Shown: positions 1 to 5,517 of the stretch, piece by piece
Position numbering within the stretch: the first letter of the stretch is position 1
Layout of the letters: every line of letters begins with the position of its first letter
Assembly: GCA_023261525.1 (NCBI GenBank)
Contig: JAHFOU010000085.1
Coordinates: 3,086 to 8,602 of the forward strand
Reading direction: 5' to 3'
Origin: Planctomycetota bacterium
GTDB lineage: Bacteria; Planctomycetota; SBBH01; JAHFOU01
Length of the DNA stretch: 5,517 bases
Made by a program: the position numbers and the translations under genes
Notes under the pieces: generated by a model
Databases searched by the model: none
The model's input: the letters and a program-made list of their open reading frames with translations, nothing else
Told to the model about the DNA's origin: nothing

Positions 1-200
1 AGGCCTCCATGGCCAAGCTCTACGCCTCCGAGGCCGCCAACCGCGCGGCCCGCAAGGCCGTCCAGATCCATGGCGGCTACGGCTACACCAAGGACTACGA
101 GGTCGAGCGCCACTTCCGGGACGCGAGGATCACGGAGATCTACGAGGGAACCTCGGAGATCCAGCGTCTCGTCATCGCGATGCAGACCCTTAAAGGCTAA
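1..200 (+). CDS. acyl-CoA dehydrogenase, C-terminal end (5' truncated by window edge)
   Basis: The last 65 residues of an acyl-CoA dehydrogenase are visible, in the frame beginning at base 3; the start lies upstream of the window. Family members are FAD enzymes of about 380 residues that oxidise acyl-CoA to trans-2-enoyl-CoA and pass electrons to ETF in the cytoplasm. The visible part is the C-terminal helical domain. It contains QIHGGYGY, the FRDARI segment and the family signature IYEGTSEIQR. The Glu in YEGT (codon 144-146) aligns with the catalytic base of short- and medium-chain acyl-CoA dehydrogenases. The protein ends soon after, at TAA 198-200, as is normal for the family. An internal Met codon at 9 is not the true start because homology continues upstream of it. 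Substrate chain length cannot be judged from this fragment. lpxB follows after only 6 bases, so the two genes are probably co-transcribed. Confidence 0.95.
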   Translation, partial: ASMAKLYASEAANRAARKAVQIHGGYGYTKDYEVERHFRDARITEIYEGTSEIQRLVIAMQTLKG

Positions 201-204
201 AGGC
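191..204 (+). repeat. perfect tandem 7-bp repeat (TAAAGGC x2) over stop codon and lpxB ribosome-binding region
   Basis: TAAAGGC occurs twice back to back. The second copy supplies the TAA stop of the acyl-CoA dehydrogenase. Each copy contains an AAAGG Shine-Dalgarno-like core: 192-196 lies 10 bases before the lpxB GTG and 200-203 lies only 3 bases before it. The upstream copy is better placed as a ribosome-binding site. Seen directly; the regulatory meaning is inference. Confidence 0.6.
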
Positions 205-206
205 GC

Positions 207-1289
207 GTGAAGCTCTTCCTCTGCGCGGGGGAGACCTCCGGCGACCAGCGCGCCGCGGCCCTGCTGAGGGAGTTGAAGATCCTGCGCCCCGGTGTCAGGG
301 CCACCGCGGTCGGCGGGTCGGCCCTTGCCGCGGAAGGTGCTTTCCTCCTCACCGACCTGACCCGCATCGCCCCCATCGGCCTGGTGGAGGTCCTCGGCGA
401 ACTGGGCACCTACCGGCACGCGATGCACAGGGCCGCGGACTGGTGCGCCCGGGAGAGGCCGGACGCGGCGGTGCTGGTGGACTTTCCGGACTTCAACCTG
501 AGGCTGGCCGCCCGCCTGAAGGGCCTGGGCATCCCCGTCGTCTACTACGTCAGCCCCCAGGTCTGGGCCTGGAGGCCGGGGCGGGTGAAGGAGATCGCCC
601 GGGTCGTCCGGCGGATGCTGGTCCTCTTCGATTTCGAGGAGGAGATCTACCGCAAGGCCGGGGTGGACGTGGTCTGGGTCGGGCATCCGGTGGCGGATGA
701 GATCCCGGCGCCCGCCGCCGGGCCCCGGAAGGAAGGCCTCGTGGGGCTCCTGCCCGGCTCGCGTCCCAAGGAGGCGGCCCGCCTGATGCCCGTGCTTGCC
801 GTGGCGGCCGGCATCCTGGCCCGGAAGCGTCCGGACCTCCGTTTCGTGGCGGCCCCGGGGCCCGCGGTGCCGGCGGAGACGGTCCAGGGCTTCCCGGTGG
901 GGAAGGCGGCGGACCTGATGCGGGAGGCCTCCCTCCTGCTGGTGGCCTCGGGGACGGCCACCCTGGAGGCGGCCCTCCACGGGGCGCCCATGGTGGTGGT
1001 CTACAAGGTGAGCCCGGCCACGGCCGTGATGGGGCGCATGCTGATGAAGCTGAAGGAGTTCTCCCTGGCCAACATCCTCTCGGGCGGCGGTACGGTGCCC
1101 GAGTGCATCCAGTCCCGCGCCACGGGGGAGACCGTCGCGGGGGAGGCCCTGGCCCTCCTGGAGGATGCTCCGCGGCGGAAGGCGATGTCCGAACGCCTGG
1201 GGACCGTCCGGAGCCATCTGGGGCCTCCCGGCGCCAGCCGCCGCGCCGCGCAGGCGGTCCTGGAGGTGGTCGAGAGACCCGCTCCGTGA
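207..1289 (+). CDS. lpxB: lipid-A-disaccharide synthase LpxB
   Basis: A 360-residue GT-B fold glycosyltransferase (GT19) that joins UDP-2,3-diacylglucosamine and lipid X into the beta-1,6-linked lipid A disaccharide at the inner face of the inner membrane. Family hallmarks appear in order: AGETSGD at 7-13, VDFPDFN at 91-97 (D95 matches the essential Asp of the DxPDFN motif), YVSPQVWAWRPGRV at 114-127, VGHPVAD at 158-164, LLPGSRPKE at 181-189 and the donor-site stretch ASGTATLEAALHGAP at 247-261. The length is slightly below the roughly 380 of the E. coli enzyme, mainly through a shorter segment around 210-240. The usual SLPNLLAGR loop reads SLANILSGGG at 286-295, a departure from consensus. 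The GTG start is chosen because GETSGD must lie at the extreme N terminus and AAAGG sites precede it. The genes it usually accompanies (lpxD, fabZ, lpxA) are not in view. Its TGA overlaps the GTG of the next gene. Confidence 0.95.
   Translation: MKLFLCAGETSGDQRAAALLRELKILRPGVRATAVGGSALAAEGAFLLTDLTRIAPIGLVEVLGELGTYRHAMHRAADWCARERPDAAVLVDFPDFNLRLAARLKGLGIPVVYYVSPQVWAWRPGRVKEIARVVRRMLVLFDFEEEIYRKAGVDVVWVGHPVADEIPAPAAGPRKEGLVGLLPGSRPKEAARLMPVLAVAAGILARKRPDLRFVAAPGPAVPAETVQGFPVGKAADLMREASLLLVASGTATLEAALHGAPMVVVYKVSPATAVMGRMLMKLKEFSLANILSGGGTVPECIQSRATGETVAGEALALLEDAPRRKAMSERLGTVRSHLGPPGASRRAAQAVLEVVERPAP
1286..1289 (+). promoter_or_regulatory. GTGA stop/start overlap coupling lpxB to the sigma factor gene
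   Basis: The GTG start of the sigma gene (1286-1288) and the TGA stop of lpxB (1287-1289) share bases, the classic arrangement for termination-reinitiation. A weak GAGAG purine stretch at 1272-1276 lies 9 bases before the GTG. A stronger GGAGGT at 1262-1267 is 18 bases away, too far for ordinary use. No in-frame ATG lies nearby, and region 2 begins within about 10 residues, so this GTG is the best start. Confidence 0.75.
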
Positions 1290-1795
1290 ATGAGGAGGAT
1301 GCTCTCTGGCAGTCCTGGAGGGAGGGGGATTCCGCGGCCTTCGAGAGACTCTATGTCCTGGCCTCTCCCGGGCTCCATGCCCTGTGCAGGGCCCTGACTC
1401 CCCGGAGCGGCATGGCGCCGGATGACCTGTTCCAGGAGACCTTTCGGCGCGCACTGGCCCCGTCGGCTCCGTACCGCTCGCAGGGCTCCTTTCAGGCCTG
1501 GCTGGCCACGATCGCTCGCCACGTCCTGGTGGATCATCTCCGCAAGCGCCAGGGACGGGCGCAGGCGCTTCAGGACAGGCCCGATCCGGCCTCCGCCGCC
1601 GCGCAACGGACGGTGGACATCCTCGACCAGCTGGCCTCCCTGCCGGAGGAGGAGCGGGAGGCCATTGCCCTGCGCCACCTCCAGGGCCTGTCCATCCCCG
1701 AAGCGGCCGGGGTCCTGGAGGTCTCCGAGGCGACCCTGAAGCGACGGATCGTGGCCGGTTTTTCACGTCTGGCGAAAGAATCCGAAAAACCCTGA
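1286..1795 (+). CDS. ECF-type RNA polymerase sigma factor (sigma-70 family)
   Basis: A 169-residue protein with the compact two-domain layout of extracytoplasmic function sigma factors, which direct RNA polymerase to envelope-response promoters. Region 2 spans about 8-90. It includes the GDSAAFERLY helix, the acidic DDLFQETF at 46-53 (region 2.2, core-polymerase contact) and FQAWLATIARHV followed by DHLRKR to residue 88 (regions 2.3-2.4, melting and -10 recognition). A short Ala/Gln-rich linker follows at about 90-108. Region 4 is at about 111-165, with LPEEEREAIALRHLQGLS and a helix-turn-helix from about 136 to 158 ending ATLKRRI (-35 recognition). There is no sigma region 1.1 or 3, which fits the ECF class. 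The same frame stays open upstream to an ATG at 1103, but that extension is Gly/Pro/Arg-rich shadow of lpxB and was not used. The next gene, 32 bases downstream, encodes a probable cognate anti-sigma factor. The ECF subgroup was not assigned. Confidence 0.93.
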   Translation: MNEEDALWQSWREGDSAAFERLYVLASPGLHALCRALTPRSGMAPDDLFQETFRRALAPSAPYRSQGSFQAWLATIARHVLVDHLRKRQGRAQALQDRPDPASAAAQRTVDILDQLASLPEEEREAIALRHLQGLSIPEAAGVLEVSEATLKRRIVAGFSRLAKESEKP

Positions 1796-1818
1796 GCTGT
1801 TTCCAGCCTCCAGGCCGT

Positions 1819-1830
1819 TAGGGAGATGTG
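1819..1830 (+). promoter_or_regulatory. start region of the anti-sigma gene: in-frame TAG, GGGAG purine run, GTG start
   Basis: An in-frame TAG at 1819-1821 fixes GTG 1828 as the most upstream possible start. The only purine-rich element is GGGAG at 1821-1825, just 2 bases from the GTG, closer than a normal Shine-Dalgarno spacing. The Cys3 and HEAL pattern immediately after the GTG matches the usual beginning of zinc-finger anti-sigma domains, so the start is credible despite the poor site. The gap at 1796-1827 holds no recognisable terminator. Confidence 0.55.
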
Positions 1831-2973
1831 ACCTGCCAGGAGGTTCATGAGGCTCTTGCCGCGGGGGAGGGCGGTCCTGCCTCCCGGGAGCACCTTGCCA
1901 TCTGCCCAGCCTGTCGGGAGGCCGAACGCGCGTTCAGCTCCCTTCGGGACCGCCTGCAGGCCGAGCGCCGCCCGCCGCCCGAGGCCGCGACGCGCAGGGT
2001 CCTGGCCCTGGCCTTCCCCCGACGACACCTGTCCTGGCGGGCGGTGGCGGCGGTCCTTCTGCTCGCCGCGGGCCTGGCCCTGCTTCCCCGCCGCTCTCCT
2101 CCTCCCTCCGTCTCCCTTCCGGGGCCGCTTCCCGTCGCGGCGTCCGCCTATCCCAGGACCCTGGGCTCCTCCGGCGGCGTCACCGTGGATGCGGTGGAGG
2201 AGGGGGTGGCCTGGATGGCCTCTGCCGGGTCCCGCCTCGAGCTCCTGGCCTCCGGCCGGGCCCGCATGGAGCGAGGGAGGGTCCTGGTTCAGGCCTTCCA
2301 GCACCCGGTCACGCTCGAAACCCCCTTCGGGACCTGTGTCGCCTCCGATGCCTGTTTCGAGTTCTCCTGCGTGCCGGTACGGACCCTGCTCTCCGGCACT
2401 TTCCTGGACGCAGCCTGTGCGGGCGAGGCGGGGGGGGCCTGGGAACTCCTGGTCGAACGGGGGGAGGTCCGCTGGGAGGGGCGCCGGATCCCGGCACCCT
2501 GTCTGATGCGGGAGAAGTCGTCCGGGCCCCAGCCGTTGGATGCGGCTTCCCTAGCCGTCCGGAGGGCCTGGCGCGACGGGGAGGCCTCCTGGCAGGATCT
2601 CCTGGGAAAGGATACGGTCCCCCTCCGCCTGGTGTCGGGGGGAGGGATCCAGGCCGTCCGCCGGGAGCTCCTGTCCTGCAAGCGTTTCATCTGGTCCGCC
2701 ACCCTGTCCCGGAAAGGTGGGGGCTACCTGGAGATCCTCCTGCCCCATGCCGTCTCCGGAAGCGAGACGCTGACCCTGGGGGAACTGGCCCAACTCGGGG
2801 ATGGCCGGGAGCACACCCTGACCCTGCGCTGGGATCTCACGCCGTCCCTGCTCCTGGATGGAGTGGTCCTGAAGGAGTTCCCCCGTCTTCCCGCCGGGAA
2901 TCCGGTGGCCGGCCTGGGCGTCACCAACGGTACGCTGGAGGTCCGGGCCTGGCATTGGCGACCGTTGCCATGA
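1828..2973 (+). CDS. transmembrane zinc-finger anti-sigma factor / FecR-like protein with putative concanavalin A-like C-terminal domain
   Basis: A 381-residue predicted single-pass membrane protein and the probable regulator of the sigma factor just upstream. The cytoplasmic N terminus has Cys3 and H22-x3-C26-x2-C29, the zinc-associated anti-sigma (ZAS) pattern, which in known members sits against the sigma factor. An amphipathic linker leads to one transmembrane helix at about 70-87 (VAAVLLLAAGLALL core), flanked by Arg on both sides. After a Pro/Ser-rich spacer, residues about 114-225 resemble a FecR-like beta domain (GSRLELLASGRARMERG, then VTLETPFGT). Residues about 284-377 contain SATLSRKGGGYLEILL, HTLTLRWD, LLLDGVVLK and LEVRAWHWR. 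This beta-strand pattern recalls LamG or 3-keto-disaccharide hydrolase-like concanavalin A folds and is a tentative call. The outer part holds six Cys (170, 176, 181, 197, 225, 284), so disulfides are possible. A GTG start is used. Its stop overlaps the next gene's ATG. The ligand and the mode of release (proteolysis or conformational change) are unknown. Confidence 0.85.
   Translation: MTCQEVHEALAAGEGGPASREHLAICPACREAERAFSSLRDRLQAERRPPPEAATRRVLALAFPRRHLSWRAVAAVLLLAAGLALLPRRSPPPSVSLPGPLPVAASAYPRTLGSSGGVTVDAVEEGVAWMASAGSRLELLASGRARMERGRVLVQAFQHPVTLETPFGTCVASDACFEFSCVPVRTLLSGTFLDAACAGEAGGAWELLVERGEVRWEGRRIPAPCLMREKSSGPQPLDAASLAVRRAWRDGEASWQDLLGKDTVPLRLVSGGGIQAVRRELLSCKRFIWSATLSRKGGGYLEILLPHAVSGSETLTLGELAQLGDGREHTLTLRWDLTPSLLLDGVVLKEFPRLPAGNPVAGLGVTNGTLEVRAWHWRPLP
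2430..2437 (+). repeat. homopolymeric G8 tract inside the anti-sigma gene
   Basis: Eight consecutive G residues lie within codons for Ala-Gly-Gly-Ala at about residues 201-204 of the anti-sigma protein. Loss of one G would shift reading into a frame that stops at 2504-2506 and would remove the C-terminal domain. The tract could be a slippage site, or simply a product of high GC and a place for sequencing error. Confidence 0.5.
2970..2973 (+). promoter_or_regulatory. ATGA stop/start overlap coupling the anti-sigma gene to the pseudopilin gene
   Basis: The ATG of the pseudopilin gene (2970-2972) overlaps the TGA of the anti-sigma gene (2971-2973). No Shine-Dalgarno sequence lies at normal distance; the nearest, GGAGGT at 2937-2942, is 27 bases away. 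Translation therefore probably depends on ribosomes finishing the upstream gene. Confidence 0.75.
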
Positions 2974-5517
2974 AGGGGCGCGGCGGCCTGGCCCTGCTCG
3001 TGATCGTGGGCGTGCTGGGGGTCATGGCCATCCTGGCGGTGGCCTTCCTGAGCCTGGCCCGGCTGGAGCGGAAGGCCAGTCAGCAGCGCCTCTGTGCCAC
3101 GAAGGCCTTGCTGCTGGCCCGCTCGGGGCTGGAGGACGCCCTGGCCAGGCTCTCCGCAGGACAGGATCCCGCCGGGTCGGGAAGCCGGTATGCGGGGGAG
3201 GACTGGGACGGTTCCGGTACCCTCAACGGCTTCGAGGCCGGGCAGGAGGCTTTTATTCCCGGGATCCTCAATACCGCCGACTGCCCGGTCCGCTACGCCC
3301 TGCGCCCCTCTTTCTTCGTCCGCTCCGGGACGGACCTGGGCGCCGACGGCCTGCCGGCGCCCGTGCGCGCCGTCGTGGACGGACGGCAGAGGGGATATTC
3401 GGGGAGGTTCGCCTTCGGCGGGGGGACGGAAAGCCTTTACAGCCTTAAGCTCGAGGACGAGTCCGGCAAGATCAACGTCAATGGCGGTTTCCTGGATGGT
3501 CTGGATCGCGACGGCGACGGGGTACTCGATTATCATGATCCGGACGTCCGGACTTTCCCCGCGGATCCTACGGACACCGGGCTGGGTTGGAACTTCCAAC
3601 TGGCACGGATCCTGAACATCCTGGGCCAGCAACCGGAGCTGGGGATCGCCAATCCCAGCCTGGGGACCCAGGCGCTCCAGAACCGTCCTCCGGGCGGGTA
3701 CCACTCCATCCCCCAGCTCCAGCAGGCCCTGGGGATCCCCCTCTCCAGGGACCTCTCGCCCTACCTCACGGTCTCCAGCTGGTCCGACACCAAGGTCCTC
3801 CATCCGAATGCGCACCAGGGTCCTTCCATGGCGATGGCCGTGAGCGACCTGAAGAAGCTCCGCCGGGCGCTCCGCCCGGAGGAGAGAGGACGCCCCCCGG
3901 TGAACCTGAACACCGCCTCCCGTCCGGTGCTGGTGGCCCTCCTCTCGGGGCTCCGCGGATCCGCCTGGGCGATCTTCGATCCCAAGACCCTGGAAATCTC
4001 GCCCGCGGCGGCCGCCAGCATCGCTTCGGCCCTGATCGATTTCCGCTCCGGAAGGGATCCATCCGGCTGCTTTTCCGCCGCGGGGCTGGTGCCCGGCACC
4101 TTCCGGGCCTGGAGCCAGTTCGGGGCCTTCTGCGACAGTCTGGTCCCCTCCGTGCTTTCCGGATCCCCGATCAGCGAGGGCGGCAACCTCTGCTGGGCGG
4201 ATCTCCTGAAGGCGAACTTCGATCCTAACGCGGACCTCAACAAGCAGATCCCCGACCAGCTCCTCTGGAAGTGGCTCGACAAATCCGATCTGCTCGTCTG
4301 GTCCTCCGAGGGAAGCCTGGATCCCACGGGCACGTACCGTGTCACCTCGGTGGGACGATGGATCGACCGGCAGGGGAGGCTCCTGGCCGAGGTTCGCCAA
4401 AGCCAGGTTGTGGAAGCCTGGCGCTTCCTGAGGCAGACGACCCAGCGGGATTTCGTGGGCGGACGGCGCCCGGACGGGGGTGCCCTGAGTTCCCTCTCGC
4501 TTTCGACGGTGCCCTGGCTCAAGACCACGGGCGCCTCGGCATCCTGGAACACGGGCGCCTGGAACCAGCCGGGGGTGGGCCTGGCCGTGACGACGTATCC
4601 GGCCCCTCCGACCGCCTTGTCCAGCCAGGCCTCGATCCTCGAGGGCTATGTGGGATTGGCCACCGTGGACTTGGACACCGCGCCCTTCCAGGGGCATCCC
4701 CCGCTCTTCCTCCATCATTTCGACGATTCCTGGGACGCCGACGTCGGGGCCGCTCCGGCACGCATCGTGCCTGCCCCCATGCTCCCGGCCTGCGACGCCT
4801 TGCTCCAGAGCGACCTCGCCGCAAGCCAGTGGCCGGATCCCGCGTTGCCCTTCCCCCAGAACGAACCCAACACCCTGTACCCGGACGGGATGCACGCCCA
4901 ACGGGGCCGCACGCCCGCCTACGACGCCCCGGCCAACCTTCCTGCCCCGACCTTCCCCGCCGGTGTCCTGTCCGATCATGGAGTCGTCAGCTATTGGGTG
5001 AAGCCCGCGCAGATCGCATCGCAACTGGCGTTCATCGACTTCAGCTATACCCGCCTCCCCGGCACGGGGACCTCCCAGACTGTGGCGACGGGGCGCACGG
5101 GCAAGACCCTGCCCTGGGGTCTCCTCGTGGAGAACAGCGCGCATCCGTTCGACGACTCCCGAGAACGCCAGTACTGCCAGTCCCCCCTGTCTCCGCGCCT
5201 CCCCTGCGCCCGCTGGCGGCTCGTCACGGCGCGCTGGGATACGGGGCAGGCCAACTGGAGTCAGGGATACGACGCCTTCCTGGATCTCAAGGGGGTGGGG
5301 GCGGCAGCGATGGCCGACCCGAGCGGGGGAGGGTATGGGAAATCCTTCTCCACGCTGACGGAGAATCTCCTCCAGCCCGGCACGGTGTTCGTGCTGGGCT
5401 GCCGGGATGATGCGCCCCAGATGAAGTACTCGAACCAGGTCCTCGATGAGTTCGCCCTCTACGATTTCGGGGACCAGGCCGGGCCGGCCCTCGCCCTCTG
5501 CGCCCAGCTCGCGGCGC
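2970..5517 (+). CDS. GspK/PilX-like minor pseudopilin with C-terminal LamG-like domain (3' end beyond window)
   Basis: At least 849 codons, open at the window edge. The N terminus is a type III (prepilin peptidase) signal: MKGRGG, then a hydrophobic helix at about 7-30, then charged SLARLERKASQQ. The mature +5 Glu of ordinary pilins is absent, as in GspK, the tip pseudopilin of type II secretion. GspK-like landmarks follow: EDESGKINVN at 162-171, QLQQALGIP then LSPYLTVSSW at 249-271, and VNLNTASRPVLVALLSGL at 311-328. An acidic loop with Asp at 179, 181, 183, 187 and 190 matches EF-hand calcium spacing. ANFDPNADLNK at 415-425 and a TYRVTSVGR strand near 455 extend beyond normal GspK length (about 300-350). 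From about 579 a LamG/concanavalin A-like domain is suggested by LFLHHFDDSWDAD, GVVSYWVKP at 671-679, WRLVTARWD at 749-757 and QVLDEFALYDF near 823-833. The protein is probably inserted in the inner membrane and processed by a PilD-type peptidase, with the rest periplasmic or at a pseudopilus tip. No other pilus or secretion gene is in view. Confidence 0.85.
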   Translation, partial: MKGRGGLALLVIVGVLGVMAILAVAFLSLARLERKASQQRLCATKALLLARSGLEDALARLSAGQDPAGSGSRYAGEDWDGSGTLNGFEAGQEAFIPGILNTADCPVRYALRPSFFVRSGTDLGADGLPAPVRAVVDGRQRGYSGRFAFGGGTESLYSLKLEDESGKINVNGGFLDGLDRDGDGVLDYHDPDVRTFPADPTDTGLGWNFQLARILNILGQQPELGIANPSLGTQALQNRPPGGYHSIPQLQQALGIPLSRDLSPYLTVSSWSDTKVLHPNAHQGPSMAMAVSDLKKLRRALRPEERGRPPVNLNTASRPVLVALLSGLRGSAWAIFDPKTLEISPAAAASIASALIDFRSGRDPSGCFSAAGLVPGTFRAWSQFGAFCDSLVPSVLSGSPISEGGNLCWADLLKANFDPNADLNKQIPDQLLWKWLDKSDLLVWSSEGSLDPTGTYRVTSVGRWIDRQGRLLAEVRQSQVVEAWRFLRQTTQRDFVGGRRPDGGALSSLSLSTVPWLKTTGASASWNTGAWNQPGVGLAVTTYPAPPTALSSQASILEGYVGLATVDLDTAPFQGHPPLFLHHFDDSWDADVGAAPARIVPAPMLPACDALLQSDLAASQWPDPALPFPQNEPNTLYPDGMHAQRGRTPAYDAPANLPAPTFPAGVLSDHGVVSYWVKPAQIASQLAFIDFSYTRLPGTGTSQTVATGRTGKTLPWGLLVENSAHPFDDSRERQYCQSPLSPRLPCARWRLVTARWDTGQANWSQGYDAFLDLKGVGAAAMADPSGGGYGKSFSTLTENLLQPGTVFVLGCRDDAPQMKYSNQVLDEFALYDFGDQAGPALALCAQLAA

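Noticed and set aside
1103..1285. N-terminal extension of the sigma factor from an upstream ATG
   Set aside because: It overlaps the lpxB C terminus and encodes low-complexity Gly/Pro/Arg sequence; ECF sigma factors start just before the GDSAAFERLY helix, matching GTG 1286.
1796..1827. Possible terminator between sigma and anti-sigma genes
   Set aside because: No stable GC-rich stem followed by a T run can be drawn, and the genes are expected to be co-expressed.
1851..2969. The pseudopilin reading frame remains open far upstream of its ATG
   Set aside because: The upstream part is a Pro/Gly/Arg-rich shadow of the anti-sigma gene, and the prepilin signal right after ATG 2970 fixes the true N terminus.
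4527..4560. Direct repeat ACGGGCGCCT at 4527-4536 and 4551-4560
   Set aside because: Only two 10-base copies, 24 bases apart in frame, encoding similar TGA residues in a linker; most likely codon bias rather than a functional repeat.
2724..5144. 806-codon open frame on the minus strand antisense to the pseudopilin gene
   Set aside because: Its product is a Gly/Arg/Pro/Glu/Gln-rich string without recognisable domains, and it lies wholly opposite genes with clear homology. Long antisense frames are expected in GC-rich DNA.
4271..5410. 379-codon + strand open frame within the pseudopilin gene
   Set aside because: The Arg/Pro/Gly-rich composition and lack of motifs mark it as a shadow; the overlapping frame carries the LamG-like motifs.

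Overview
This window is GC-rich DNA (roughly two thirds G+C by eye, with strong G/C preference at third codon positions). It carries five genes packed head to tail on the + strand, with almost no intergenic space. A lipid A gene (lpxB) indicates a Gram-negative (diderm) host. High GC, a GspK-like pseudopilin, a zinc-binding FecR-like anti-sigma factor and LamG-type domains would fit Acidobacteriota (for example Holophagae), Planctomycetota/Verrucomicrobiota-like lineages or deltaproteobacterial groups. I lean weakly to Acidobacteriota; this is inference and the sequence alone cannot settle it.

Layout: (i) 1-200, the C-terminal end of an acyl-CoA dehydrogenase whose 5' part lies outside the window. 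(ii) 207-1289, lpxB, lipid-A-disaccharide synthase, complete, with a GTG start. (iii) 1286-1795, an ECF-type RNA polymerase sigma factor, complete; its GTG start overlaps the lpxB stop in a GTGA. (iv) 1828-2973, a membrane-spanning anti-sigma/FecR-like protein: N-terminal HxxxCxxC zinc-finger motif, one transmembrane helix, a periplasmic FecR-like region and a C-terminal beta-rich segment resembling a concanavalin A/LamG fold. (v) 2970-5517 and beyond, a very large GspK/PilX-type minor pseudopilin fused to a C-terminal LamG-like domain. Its ATG overlaps the anti-sigma stop in an ATGA and it is still open at the window edge. No stretch over 32 bases lacks a gene, and I see no convincing terminator, tRNA, rRNA, CRISPR or mobile element.

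How they may work together: the sigma factor and membrane anti-sigma factor form a standard cytoplasm-to-envelope signalling pair. The unusual partner is the third gene, a tip-type pseudopilin carrying a lectin-like domain, coupled translationally to the anti-sigma factor. Both envelope proteins end in putative concanavalin A-like modules. This suggests a sensor/effector cassette in which a surface or secretion-pilus ligand-binding protein is co-expressed with its regulator. The cassette is stitched onto lpxB, so outer-membrane lipid A synthesis may share its transcript. The protein families are recognisable; the functional link is inference.
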